From positions 1 through 16,729 of the forward strand of contig CAMTVV010000144.1 of assembly GCA_947085305.1 (NCBI GenBank): a stretch of DNA of 16,729 nucleotides, read 5' to 3'. Below are positions 1 to 7,954 of this stretch, piece after piece. How positions within the stretch are numbered: position 1 is the first letter of the stretch; each line of letters starts with the position of its first letter. Position numbers and translations under genes: made by a program. This DNA comes from JAMCQB01 sp947085305. Lineage in GTDB: Bacteria; Nitrospirota; Thermodesulfovibrionia; Thermodesulfovibrionales; UBA9159. The notes under the pieces were generated by a model. The model searched no databases and was not told the DNA's origin. It saw nothing but the letters and a program-made list of their open reading frames with translations.

Positions 1-234
1 AACCAGTAATTAGACCGTTAATGGTACTAACAACGGAAATCCGATGTTAGTCAGCCAGTTATTTGACGGAAACCGCCCCGATAATATCGGAATTTGAATA
101 TTAGTCAGATAAAGCTCGCCTTTCCCCATATTTGATACCGATAATAATTTACACTATTTTGAACCTTTTGAAAAGTGCGGAGTACAGGAAGTAAGCGTTG
201 CTGTCACACTTAGATTTTTGTCCGTGCCTGCCAT
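1..234. other. Non-coding stretch with weak internal repeats
   Basis: No credible reading frame crosses this stretch on either strand; all frames contain early stops. Two imperfect copies of a ~21-bp unit occur at about 35-55 and 89-109. Both begin CGGAA and end TTAGTCAG, matching at about 16 of 21 positions. A short palindrome (CCGAT AAT ATCGG) lies at about 78-90. This could be the remains of a repeat array or a structured 3' region, but the similarity is too weak to name. The only neighbouring gene is the toxin-like frame that ends at 235 on the minus strand. Confidence 0.3.
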
Positions 235-432
235 TTACCGGTAGATATCCTTTCTATGGCGCACTTTGAGGATCGTCATCATCTCCCCGGGAATATCCAC
301 TACATACATAATTCGATAATCCCCGAAACGATACCGAAACAGACCAGCGAGATTCTCCTTGAGAGGTTTCCCGAGCTTAAGCGGATCCTGGACCAGATAT
401 TTTGTTACGCGGTCGATAACTTTTCGCGCCAC
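235..432 (-). pseudogene. RelE/ParE-family toxin, N-terminus missing or degraded
   Basis: The 65-residue frame reads as the central and C-terminal part of a RelE-type mRNA interferase or ParE-like toxin. It has the DPLKLGKPLKENLAGLFRYR stretch, then GDYRIMYVVD and a C-terminal RHRKDIYR, which are the conserved core strands of the fold. Family members are usually 80-90 residues, so about 20 N-terminal residues are missing. The only start in frame is a GTG at 432 directly abutting an AAGGAG, which leaves no spacing for ribosome binding. The same frame stays open upstream (reading ...KSAGWYLDLDKE before the GTG) into the end of the RNase gene without an ATG. That preceding residue string partly resembles the usual KSAxKxLxKLDKEVAR helix, so the true 5' end may be frameshifted or replaced. 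No RelB-like antitoxin is recognisable upstream. It is most likely a relic; a functional unusual start cannot be excluded. Confidence 0.6.
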
Positions 433-551
433 CTCCTTGTCGAGGTCTAAGTACCAACCCGCACTCTTCGGCGATTCATCTTCAGGCTCGATTACAGGAA
501 TAGCCTGACAGACCCCCTTCTTACGCAGAGTGGCGACATCGTCTTTACAAT

Positions 552-2363
552 CTACTCCGCTGACGTCTCTCCACCCTGCCCTTCAGCCTCTGTTCCCGCA
601 TTCTCCACAGCCTCTCCCGCAGCCGCCTCCACAGAAGGCCCGGCCTTCGGCCTGTGCTTGGAGCGGCGTCTCCCCCGCGACCTGGGCCGACGCTTGGAAG
701 GCATCCCTGACTCTGCCTTGTGTTCTGCCGTATGTCCGGTCCCGTGTTCGCCTCTGTGCTCAAGCTTATGCTCTGCCGGATGCTCCGCTTTCTCTTCCCC
801 TTTGTGCGCGGGCTTCTGTTCTGTTGCGTGCTCAACCTTATGTTCCGCCCTGTGCAACGGCTTTTTCACTTCCTCATGCTCAGGTTTTTCCTCCTCGACT
901 TTTTCGACAGTTATCGTATACTGGCCGGGGAAAAGTTTCGTGTCGGCTTCGAGCCTGATGGGTACCTTGAACTCCTTTTCTATGGCGGCGATCTCGTCCC
1001 TTCTCGTATTGACAAGGAAGTTCATGCTCTCGACAGCGAGGGAGCAGCGTATGCTTTTTATCCCGCCCTTTGATGCCTTCGCATGGATATCTCTATAGGC
1101 CGAAAGAGCGGTCATCTCGTCGGTTCTCACGATACCCGCGCCTCCGCACACCTCGCACTTCCTCTGAATCGCCTCGCCATAGGCCGGCCTCATCCGCTCC
1201 CGCGTCATCTCCACCAGCCCGAACTTCGAGATACCACTGATATCGCTATGGGCCTTGTCCGCGCTCAGGGCCGTCCTCAGTCTATTCTCCACTTCCTTCC
1301 TGTTCTTGAAGGACGCCATGTCGATGAAGTCGATGACAATGAGCCCTCCGATGTCCCGTAATCTGAACTGCCGGGCGATCTCGTCCGCAGCCTCAAGGTT
1401 CGTCTTCAGCGCCGTAGACTCAACGCTCTCCTCTTTCCGTGACCTGCCTGAATTCACATCGATGGAGGTGAGGGCTTCTGTCTTGTCAATAACGATATAT
1501 CCCCGGGAAGGAAGGTATACATACCGGTCGTAGATCTTCGCGATCTGTTCTTCAATATTGTGCCTCGAAAAGATCGGCTTTTTGTCCCTGTAAAATTTTA
1601 TGTTTATCTTTCGCCATGGAAGGGTCTTTATCAAAAAATCCTTGGTATTCCGGTACGCCTCCTGGTCGTCCACAAGAACTTCCGTCACATCGCTCGTGAG
1701 ATAGTCCCTCACTGTCCTCACTGCAATGTCCTGCTCCTTGTAAATGAGGGCCGGGGCAGCAACCTTCTTCGCTTCGCTCTGTATCTTGGTCCAGAGCTTG
1801 GTCAGATATTTCAGGTCATTCTCCAGCTCCTCGCCTGTCTTGTCGCTCCCTGCCGTCCTGAGGATGAATCCCATATCCTTTGGGAGCTTGAGGCTGCTGA
1901 AGATTTCCTTCAGGCGGTTGCGGTCTTCCTTGTCCTCGATCTTCCTTGAGATCCCCACCCTTTCTTCACCGGGCATCATCACGATATACCTGCCCGGGAT
2001 GGAAAGATAGGTGGTAAGGCTCGCGCCCTTTGTGTCCCTCTCGTCCTTCTCCACCTGGACAATGACCTCATGTCCCTTTGACACAACGTCCTGTATCCCC
2101 GGCCTCTTGCCTTCCGCCGTTTTTTTGAAATATTCCGGCTTTATCTCCCGCATCTGGAGAAAGCCGTGTTTCTTTTGCCCGAAATCCACAAAGGCAGCCT
2201 GGAGCCCGGGCTCGATTCTCACAATGATGCCTTTATAGATGTTCCCCTTGAGGTGTTCCTTTGCAGAAACTTCGACATAGAAGTCCACAAGGGTGTCGCC
2301 TTCCACTATGGCCACCCTCTTCTCTTCCGCGTGTCGCGCGTTTATCAGTATTTTTTTCTTCAT
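552..2363 (-). CDS. rng: Ribonuclease G/E family endoribonuclease
   Basis: This is a cytoplasmic single-strand endoribonuclease used in rRNA maturation and mRNA decay. The 603-residue protein starts at an ATG at 2363 that sits 6 bases after AGGGA; a GTG at 2369 would add two residues but has no spacing. An S1-like RNA-binding domain spans roughly residues 36-120. The catalytic aspartates are visible as D302 (in IDVNSGR) and D345 (in LIVIDFIDM), 43 residues apart as in E. coli RNase E D303/D346. The zinc-link cysteines are C403 and C406 (CEVCGGAG). The catalytic part ends near residue 490. Beyond it is a ~110-residue tail: Glu/His/Lys-rich repeats (about 493-550), an Arg/Lys-rich patch (about 555-573) and an acidic Ala/Glu/Gly end. 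Length and tail are intermediate between RNase G (~490) and full RNase E, so an rne name is also possible. It is cotranscribed with the small gene upstream (45-base gap). Confidence 0.93.
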   Translation of the reverse strand: MKKKILINARHAEEKRVAIVEGDTLVDFYVEVSAKEHLKGNIYKGIIVRIEPGLQAAFVDFGQKKHGFLQMREIKPEYFKKTAEGKRPGIQDVVSKGHEVIVQVEKDERDTKGASLTTYLSIPGRYIVMMPGEERVGISRKIEDKEDRNRLKEIFSSLKLPKDMGFILRTAGSDKTGEELENDLKYLTKLWTKIQSEAKKVAAPALIYKEQDIAVRTVRDYLTSDVTEVLVDDQEAYRNTKDFLIKTLPWRKINIKFYRDKKPIFSRHNIEEQIAKIYDRYVYLPSRGYIVIDKTEALTSIDVNSGRSRKEESVESTALKTNLEAADEIARQFRLRDIGGLIVIDFIDMASFKNRKEVENRLRTALSADKAHSDISGISKFGLVEMTRERMRPAYGEAIQRKCEVCGGAGIVRTDEMTALSAYRDIHAKASKGGIKSIRCSLAVESMNFLVNTRRDEIAAIEKEFKVPIRLEADTKLFPGQYTITVEKVEEEKPEHEEVKKPLHRAEHKVEHATEQKPAHKGEEKAEHPAEHKLEHRGEHGTGHTAEHKAESGMPSKRRPRSRGRRRSKHRPKAGPSVEAAAGEAVENAGTEAEGQGGETSAE

Positions 2364-2408
2364 TCTCACTCCCTCTCTGTCATTGGAGCATTCTGTAAAT
2401 CGTGCCTT

Positions 2409-2723
2409 CTATGTTTCTTTGTCTGTGGTTACCTTTTCCTCTTCAGGGCTGTCCATTTGCACGGCGCCGGCCTCCTTATGCATTAAATAGAGCGCTTCGC
2501 TCAGAAGAAGCTCCGGGTATCTCACCGTGGCTTCTATCACTTCCGCAAAGGGATAATCCACATACTGCCCCCCAGGGTACATGAGGCGCATGAACCTCCT
2601 TTTCAAAAGGAAAATGCGTTTACTACGGCCGTTCTTGTCGGTGACAGGAATAATTACGTGTTCCAGGTCCTCTTCAAGGCCATACCGCATGATTAATTCC
2701 CTTACCTCTTCCATAGTATCCAT
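2409..2723 (-). CDS. Hypothetical protein, 104 residues
   Basis: I do not recognise this family. The protein is soluble by appearance, with no signal peptide or membrane helix. It begins with an amphipathic acidic helix (MEEVRELIMRYGLEEDLEH), then a segment with a likely strand pair (VIIPVTDKNGRSKRIFLLKR), a second helix near PFAEVIEATVRYPELLLSEA, and an acidic end. A second ATG three codons in (2714) is an equally possible start; neither has a strong ribosome site. It is the first gene after the promoter at 2804-2832 and lies 45 bases ahead of the RNase gene on the same strand, so the two are probably cotranscribed. A link to RNA metabolism is only suggested by position. Confidence 0.7.
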   Translation of the reverse strand: MDTMEEVRELIMRYGLEEDLEHVIIPVTDKNGRSKRIFLLKRRFMRLMYPGGQYVDYPFAEVIEATVRYPELLLSEALYLMHKEAGAVQMDSPEEEKVTTDKET

Positions 2724-2803
2724 AGTATCCAGGGCCGCTATCCCTCACTTAAGCAAAGAAGACCGCAATTTCGTCAAAGCTCTTTGAGGACGACAACGTA
2801 TTC

Positions 2804-2832
2804 ATTCTACAGAATGCAGCCCCGGTTGTAAA
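2804..2832 (-). promoter_or_regulatory. Sigma70-like promoter for the hypothetical-rng operon
   Basis: Read on the minus strand there is TTTACA (2827-2832), a 17-base spacer and TAGAAT (2804-2809). Spacing is ideal and each box has one or two mismatches to consensus. The predicted start site is near 2797, giving a leader of about 75 bases before the ATG at 2723. No other gene on this strand lies close behind it, which supports a promoter here. Confidence 0.55.
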
Positions 2833-2916
2833 GAATTGTCTGCGCGATAGAGCAATCAATGCCGGCGCGATCAGCTTCTCAAGGTTCTCGTATGTCGCCG
2901 ACGCGCGACCTCTGCC

Positions 2917-2946
2917 TTGACTTACCGGAAATTTAACCAGTATACT
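2917..2946 (+). promoter_or_regulatory. Sigma70-like promoter for lysS-lolC
   Basis: TTGACT (2917-2922), an 18-base spacer and TATACT (2941-2946) form a near-consensus promoter pointing to lysS. The start site would be near 2953, so the leader is about 115 bases and begins with the hairpin at 2957-2988. It is divergent from the promoter at 2804-2832, with about 85 bases between the two -35 boxes. Confidence 0.65.
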
Positions 2947-2956
2947 TTTTAGAATG

Positions 2957-2988
2957 AAGCTACCCTATAGCAAGCTACAGGGTAGCTT
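2957..2988 (+). promoter_or_regulatory. Perfect hairpin in the lysS leader
   Basis: AAGCTACCCT at 2957-2966 pairs exactly with AGGGTAGCTT at 2979-2988 around a 12-base loop. It would start within a few bases of the predicted transcription start, so it may be a 5' stabilising stem. No run of T follows it directly, so it does not look like an intrinsic terminator. No T-box or other known lysine-responsive element is evident. Confidence 0.5.
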
Positions 2989-3068
2989 AACGCAAGGAAT
3001 ATTTTATCATATTCGCTCGCTAACCCCTCCGCCTCAGGCAGAGGGAATGCGCTCGCTATCCGTTTCAC

Positions 3069-4547
3069 ATGGAAGAAATCAACGAACAGATAGAGCAGAG
3101 AATTAAGAAGCTCGAAGAGCTGAGACAGGCCGGAATCGAACCCTTTGGCGGGCCCTTCGAAGTTATCCATCATGCCTCTGAAATCCTGAACACTTACGGG
3201 GAAACTTCAAAGGAGGAACTGGAAGCCAATCCTTCGTCTTTTGTCATCGCCGGCAGGATCGTCGCAATACGAGACTTTGGGAAGGCGGCCTTTGCCCATA
3301 TCCAGGATTCATCAGGCAGGATACAGATCTATTTCAGAAAAGATGTCCTGGGAGAAAGTTTCTCCATAATAAAGAAACTGGATATTGGGGATATCGTAGG
3401 AATTAAGGGCAAGCTCTTCAGGACCAAGACCCAGGAACTCACGCTCGAGGTGGATGATTTCACCTTTCTCACAAAATCCTTAAGGCCGCTTCCCGAGAAA
3501 TGGCACGGACTCAGGGACATCGAAACACGATACCGCCAGCGTTATGTGGATCTCATCGTGAATCCAGAAGTGCGCAAGGCCTTCGAAAAGAGGAGCGCCG
3601 TGATAAAGGCCATCAGGGATTTTTTTGAGGCAAAGGGGTTCATTGAGGTCGAGACGCCCATGATGCACCAGATCCCCGGAGGCGCCGCGGCAAGACCCTT
3701 TAAGACACACCATAATGCCCTTGATATCGACCTCTATCTCAGGATCGCACCGGAACTCTATCTGAAAAGGCTCCTCGTGGGCGGCTATGATCGCGTGTAC
3801 GAGCTGAACAAGAACTTCAGAAATGAGGGCATATCCACAAAGCACAACCCTGAATTCACCATGCTGGAATTCTATATGGCGTATAAGGATTACACCTTCC
3901 TGATGAGTTTCACAGAGGAGCTCTTCTCGTTTGTTGCGCAGAAAGTGGTCGGCAGCTTGAAGATACTCTATGGAGAAACCGTAATCGACCTGACGCCTCC
4001 GTGGAAGCGGTTCACCATGCTCGACGCCCTGAGGGAAAAGGGAGTGCCCGACCGCGTTATCACCGACCCGGAGGACGCGGCGAAGTGGGCGCGTTCAGAG
4101 AAGATAGAACTTGAAAAAGGCGCTTCTCATGCCAGGGTTCTCGATGAGATTTTCAAGGAGCTTGTTGAGCCGGAACTGGCGCAGCCCACCTTTATCATTG
4201 ACTATCCTGTAGAACTTTCCCCCCTGGCAAAAAGGAAGCCCGGCAACCCCGAGCTTGTTGAGAGGTTTGAGCTCTTTGTTGCAGGAAAAGAGATTGCAAA
4301 TGCCTTCTCTGAATTAAATGACCCGATGGATCAGAGAGAGAGATTTCAGAAGCAGGTAGAGGCAAAAGAACAGGGCGATGAGGAAACCATGTGGATGGAC
4401 GAAGACTTTGTGAGGGCCCTGGAACACGGCATGCCCCCTGCAGCAGGCGAGGGCATAGGCATTGACAGGCTTGTGATGTTGCTCACCAATTCCCTCTCCA
4501 TCAGGGACGTTATTCTCTTTCCGCAGTTAAAACCCGATCAACCGTAG
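3069..4547 (+). CDS. lysS: Lysyl-tRNA synthetase, class II
   Basis: The enzyme charges tRNA-Lys with lysine in the cytoplasm. The 492-residue product has the usual length. An N-terminal helix (about 1-25) leads into an OB-fold anticodon-binding domain (about 55-140, with FVIAGRIVAIRDFGKAAF). The class II catalytic core follows: motif 1 around 190-209 (FIEVETPMMHQIPGGAAARP), motif 2 around 249-268 (NFRNEGISTKHNPEFTMLEF) and motif 3 at the C-terminus (GIGIDRLVMLLTNS). The ATG at 3069 gives the expected N-terminus, but no Shine-Dalgarno sequence is visible before it. A copy of CGCTCGCTA lies at 3014-3022 and again at 3050-3058, just upstream. The next gene starts 9 bases after the stop, a common arrangement in which lysS precedes a LolC/E permease. 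Confidence 0.97.
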   Translation: MEEINEQIEQRIKKLEELRQAGIEPFGGPFEVIHHASEILNTYGETSKEELEANPSSFVIAGRIVAIRDFGKAAFAHIQDSSGRIQIYFRKDVLGESFSIIKKLDIGDIVGIKGKLFRTKTQELTLEVDDFTFLTKSLRPLPEKWHGLRDIETRYRQRYVDLIVNPEVRKAFEKRSAVIKAIRDFFEAKGFIEVETPMMHQIPGGAAARPFKTHHNALDIDLYLRIAPELYLKRLLVGGYDRVYELNKNFRNEGISTKHNPEFTMLEFYMAYKDYTFLMSFTEELFSFVAQKVVGSLKILYGETVIDLTPPWKRFTMLDALREKGVPDRVITDPEDAAKWARSEKIELEKGASHARVLDEIFKELVEPELAQPTFIIDYPVELSPLAKRKPGNPELVERFELFVAGKEIANAFSELNDPMDQRERFQKQVEAKEQGDEETMWMDEDFVRALEHGMPPAAGEGIGIDRLVMLLTNSLSIRDVILFPQLKPDQP

Positions 4548-4556
4548 GATGCATTA

Positions 4557-5792
4557 TTGAGTATGAACCTTCCCTATCAGCTTTTTATAGCGTTGCGGTA
4601 TCTTAAATCAAGAAAGAGGCACAGAAGTGTTTCCTTTAATACAGCCATATCCATTGGCGGTGTTGCCCTCGGGGTGATGGCGCTCCTCGTGGTGCTCTCA
4701 GTCATGAGCGGATTCCACGAGGACCTCCAGAGAAAGATTCTCGGAGTGAACGCCCACATCGTGATCCTTGACCATAAAGGCACCATTGAAAATTATGAAA
4801 ATGTCATCGAAAAGATACGGGTGGAAAAAGACATTCTCTCTTCTTCTCCCTTTGTCCTTGGGCAGGTCATGGTCTCCTTCGGCAGTAAGGGACAGGGCGT
4901 GTACCTCAGGGGGATAGACCCCGCCCGCGAGGAAAAGACCACGGACATCGCACAACATCTGAAGGAAGGAAGCCTCTCTGCCCTGGACGAAAAGGAAGGG
5001 TTGCCCGGCATTATCCTGGGCAAAGAACTGGCAAACAGACTTGGTGTGTTCAGGAACGATGCGATCACTATCCTTTCTCCCACAGGAGAGATCGGTCCCC
5101 TCGGCATGCTCCCGAAGGTCAAGTCTTTCAAGGTGGTAGGAATATTTGAGGTCGGAATGTTCGAGTATGATTCAAATCTCGTGGTCACGGGGCTCGGACC
5201 TGCGCAGGACTTCTTCAAGCTCAAGGATTCAGTCACAGGGGTTGAAGTCAGGATTTCCGACATCTACAAAGCAGGGGACGTGAGGGAGAGAATCCAGAAG
5301 ATTCTGGGGTATCCCTTATATGCGAGGGACTGGATGCAGATGAACAAGAACCTCTTCGCTGCCCTGAAGCTCGAGAAGTTCGCCATGTTCGTCATCCTGG
5401 TGCTGATCATCCTCGTGGCCGCCTTCAATATAGTGAGCACCCTCACCATGAACGTCATCGAAAAACAGAGGGAGATAGCGATCCTGAAGACTATGGGAGC
5501 GACCAACAGCGGCATCATGGCCATATTCATGTTCCAGGGATTCATCATCGGGCTCATAGGAACGTTCATCGGTCTGGTGAGCGGCTATGCCCTTTCCTAC
5601 GTCCTCAATACCTACCAGATAATCAAGCTCCCCGCTGACATCTACTACCTCAGCCATCTGCCGGTGAAGATGAAGCTCTCGGATTTTCTCTCTGTGTCCA
5701 TTTCCGCCATTCTCATCAGCTTTCTCTCAACCATATACCCCGCCTGGCAGGCGGCTAAATTAGATCCCGTCGAACCCCTCAGATACGAATAA
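4557..5792 (+). CDS. lolC: LolC/LolE-family lipoprotein-releasing ABC permease
   Basis: This inner-membrane subunit works with the ATPase LolD to extract outer-membrane lipoproteins and hand them to LolA. The 411-residue protein has one N-terminal membrane helix (about 28-50, within FNTAISIGGVALGVMALLVV), a large periplasmic MacB-like domain (about 51-275) and three C-terminal helices. It ends with the characteristic AAKLDPVEPLRYE. The TTG at 4557 is 7 bases after AGGA (4546-4549) and is a plausible start. An ATG two codons later (4563) gives the more typical N-terminus but is 13 bases from that site. It follows lysS closely and is surely in its operon. Only one LolC/E-type gene is present and no lolD follows, so the ATPase and any second permease must be encoded elsewhere. 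LolC and LolE cannot be told apart here. Confidence 0.92.
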   Translation: MSMNLPYQLFIALRYLKSRKRHRSVSFNTAISIGGVALGVMALLVVLSVMSGFHEDLQRKILGVNAHIVILDHKGTIENYENVIEKIRVEKDILSSSPFVLGQVMVSFGSKGQGVYLRGIDPAREEKTTDIAQHLKEGSLSALDEKEGLPGIILGKELANRLGVFRNDAITILSPTGEIGPLGMLPKVKSFKVVGIFEVGMFEYDSNLVVTGLGPAQDFFKLKDSVTGVEVRISDIYKAGDVRERIQKILGYPLYARDWMQMNKNLFAALKLEKFAMFVILVLIILVAAFNIVSTLTMNVIEKQREIAILKTMGATNSGIMAIFMFQGFIIGLIGTFIGLVSGYALSYVLNTYQIIKLPADIYYLSHLPVKMKLSDFLSVSISAILISFLSTIYPAWQAAKLDPVEPLRYE

Positions 5793-5795
5793 AAA

Positions 5796-6656
5796 CTATC
5801 TCTCACTGACATCATAATCTTTAATCGTGAGGTATCCGGAAAAGAGGATCATGAGACCTCCGACTATGGTTCTGTAATCTATCCCCTCTCCAAGAAAGGC
5901 CACACCCAGAAGAATAACGCAGACAGGTTCGAGATAGCCGAGGATTGCCGCCCTGTTGGCAGTCACATCTTTCATCCCTCTGAAATAAAGAACAGGGGCG
6001 ATGGCTGAGTGGACCACCCCCATCACAATGAATGCCCAGAGATCGGAAAGAAGACCCTGATGAATCTCTACAAAGGGCAGGAGAAGCAGTGCGATGACAA
6101 TGTTCAGGGAAAGTGTCATGAGCACGGGGTGAAAGTTCTGGGCGAATATTCTGAAAAGAATTATGAGCACGGCATAAGCAAATCCTGAAAGGAGTCCCGC
6201 GAGAATACCTCCGGTGTTCCTATCCCCCGCCACCATGAGATCAATGAACTGACCTGCTGAAATCCCGAGCATTATCCATAACCCGGCAGAGGCCGCGGCA
6301 ACGGCAAGGAGTATCCTCATGGTCAACCGCTCCTTCAGGAAGACCGGCGCGAGAAAGGCCACGAGAACAGGCGCGGTGTAGTGGGTCAGCACCGCATTGG
6401 CCACCGAAGTATGCTTGTATGCGTAGAAAAAGGAGAATGAATTCAGGAGGCTGATGGGCCCGAGAATAACGAGGGAGAAAAGGGTTCTGCCTTTCGGGAC
6501 TGCAAGCCGGAACTTCCTTGAAAAAAATGCCGTTCCTATGATCAGCGACGAGATGACGCAGGAGAAAAAAATCAGCTCATGGACCGGCACGCCGGAGAGT
6601 CTGATTACGATCGGAATGGAACTCCAAAGGAAAATCGCAACAAGGATATAAAGCAT
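5796..6656 (-). CDS. EamA/DMT-family transporter (substrate unknown)
   Basis: This is a 286-residue inner-membrane protein of the drug/metabolite transporter superfamily. Ten hydrophobic helices can be traced in two five-helix EamA repeats (about 1-135 and 145-280). The first repeat contains LNSFSFFYAYKHTSVANAVL and the second ends in GYLEPVCVILLGVAFLGEGI, both typical of the family. Transported substrates in this family range from amino acids to nucleotide sugars, so none is assigned. The ATG at 6656 shares one base with the dinB stop (TAATG) and has AAGGAG 8 bases before it, so translation is coupled to dinB. It converges with the lolC-like gene with only 3 bases between the stops; no terminator is visible there. 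Confidence 0.88.
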   Translation of the reverse strand: MLYILVAIFLWSSIPIVIRLSGVPVHELIFFSCVISSLIIGTAFFSRKFRLAVPKGRTLFSLVILGPISLLNSFSFFYAYKHTSVANAVLTHYTAPVLVAFLAPVFLKERLTMRILLAVAAASAGLWIMLGISAGQFIDLMVAGDRNTGGILAGLLSGFAYAVLIILFRIFAQNFHPVLMTLSLNIVIALLLLPFVEIHQGLLSDLWAFIVMGVVHSAIAPVLYFRGMKDVTANRAAILGYLEPVCVILLGVAFLGEGIDYRTIVGGLMILFSGYLTIKDYDVSER

Positions 6657-7690
6657 TAACTAATCTCCTTCTCAAACCCGCTCAGCCTCACTCCCACAAG
6701 CCGGACCTTTTTCTTGATTTCAAACCGGTTGAGACAGTCAAAAGCAGCTTTCCGCATCTCCTCCGGGGAATCGCTGTACACGGGAAGGGTCTTTGCCCTT
6801 GTCTGCGTCTTGAAATCGCTGAACCTCAGCTTCACGGTCACTGTCCTGCACCGGTATCCCCGCCTTCGTATATCGTCCACCGCTTCCCTCGTGAGTTCTG
6901 CAATGTTTCTCGCAAGTTCCTGCCAGTTATTAATATCCGTCTGGAAGGTCGTCTCCCTGCTTGTGGATTTCGGTTCCCAATGGGTAACGAGGGGGCTCTC
7001 ATCAATTCCCCGAGAGGCTTCATAGAGATAATCTCCGTAGGATTTCCCGAAATGCCTGTGGAGATCATCAACGGGCATGACAGCAAGTTCACCGATGGTC
7101 ATTATCCCTATGTTCCTGAGATAGGCCTCTGTCTTCGGCCCCACTCCCCAGAGCTTTCTCACCGGCAGCGGCCATATGCGGGATTCAACAGCCGCTTCAG
7201 TAATTATTGTGAGACCGTCCGGCTTCTGCATATCCGATGCGATCTTTGCCAGGAGCTTATTCGGCGCTATGCCGATGGAACAGGTGAGACCTGTCTCTTC
7301 CTTGATCCTTTTCTTTATCTCTTTTGAGATTTCTTCAGCCGGTTTATCAATCTCCGTTATATCCAGGAACGCTTCATCAATTCCCACATCTTCCATGACC
7401 GAAGTGAATTCGCTGAGAACAGCCTTGATCTTTTCCGAAATTCTCGAATACTCCCTGTAATCCACGGGAAGGAAGACCGCATCAGGACAGAGCTTGTACG
7501 CAGTCCTTAATGGCATGGCAGAATGGATTCCGAATTTCCTCGCCTCATAGGATGCAGTGGAGACTACACCTCTCTGGGTCGGGTCGCCGCTGCCCCCTAT
7601 CACCACCGGCTTGCCCATGAGTTCAGGATGTCTCTTCTGCTCCACAGCGGCAAAGAATGCGTCCATATCCATGTGAAGAATGCGTCTCAT
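6656..7690 (-). CDS. dinB: DNA polymerase IV (Y-family translesion polymerase)
   Basis: The protein copies damaged DNA at low fidelity. It has 344 residues. The palm begins with HMDMDAFFAAVE, giving metal ligand D8 and the F13 gate position. The second catalytic pair is D105-E106 in VGIDEAFLD. Other family marks are ASYEARKFGIHSAMP, the CSIGIAPNKLLAKIASDMQKP segment and a helix-hairpin-helix (LWGVGPKTEAYLRNIGI). The little-finger domain runs to the end (KVRLVGVRLSGFEKEIS). The protein stops there without a visible C-terminal beta-clamp-binding tail such as QLVLGL of E. coli. The ATG at 7690 has no clear ribosome site. A TATACT lies only about a dozen bases upstream, so the mRNA may have a very short leader. 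No LexA box was recognised. Confidence 0.95.
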   Translation of the reverse strand: MRRILHMDMDAFFAAVEQKRHPELMGKPVVIGGSGDPTQRGVVSTASYEARKFGIHSAMPLRTAYKLCPDAVFLPVDYREYSRISEKIKAVLSEFTSVMEDVGIDEAFLDITEIDKPAEEISKEIKKRIKEETGLTCSIGIAPNKLLAKIASDMQKPDGLTIITEAAVESRIWPLPVRKLWGVGPKTEAYLRNIGIMTIGELAVMPVDDLHRHFGKSYGDYLYEASRGIDESPLVTHWEPKSTSRETTFQTDINNWQELARNIAELTREAVDDIRRRGYRCRTVTVKLRFSDFKTQTRAKTLPVYSDSPEEMRKAAFDCLNRFEIKKKVRLVGVRLSGFEKEIS

Positions 7691-7885
7691 GATTAATTAA
7701 AGTATACATCATTGCCGATGGGGGGCTGGAAGCGATTCTTACTATTGATGAGTATAAGTGCGCAACTTGTTTAAGAGGGGCTTGCTATTTCTGAAGCCCG
7801 CATTAATAATAATGGCGTGATAGAGTTAAAGGGCAGGATTATAAGATCATGGACATAGTGCGCAATATAGTCGACACAGCCAAGT

Positions 7886-7954
7886 TCAACAAGAAGACCC
7901 ACCTCCAGCAAAACTGTAACCTCTCACAATGAACAACCCTGCTGCCTTTTTCAT
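7886..7954 (-). CDS. Micro-ORF, 22 residues, unknown
   Basis: The frame begins at an ATG at 7954 inside the stop region of the preceding micro-ORF (ATATGA overlap) and is preceded by GGAGAAAGCAT. It reads MKKAAGLFIVRGYSFAGGGS then SC and a stop. The overlap and ribosome sites are as expected for coupled genes, but the length is too small to judge. It may equally be one frame of a frameshifted pseudogene. Confidence 0.2.
   Translation of the reverse strand: MKKAAGLFIVRGYSFAGGGSSC

Noticed and set aside
1..234. tRNA or other known RNA gene at the left edge
   Set aside because: No cloverleaf, no CCA end and no T-loop-like GTTCRA sequence was found.
530..1100. Several long plus-strand reading frames (Pro/Ser/Cys/Leu-rich) opposite the RNase tail
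   Set aside because: They mirror the repetitive Glu/His/Arg codons of the RNase gene on the other strand, have no ribosome sites and no recognisable family.
2957..3068. Lysine riboswitch or T-box in the lysS leader
   Set aside because: The leader is short, with one simple stem. No T-box sequence or specifier/antiterminator fold, and no L-box core, was seen.
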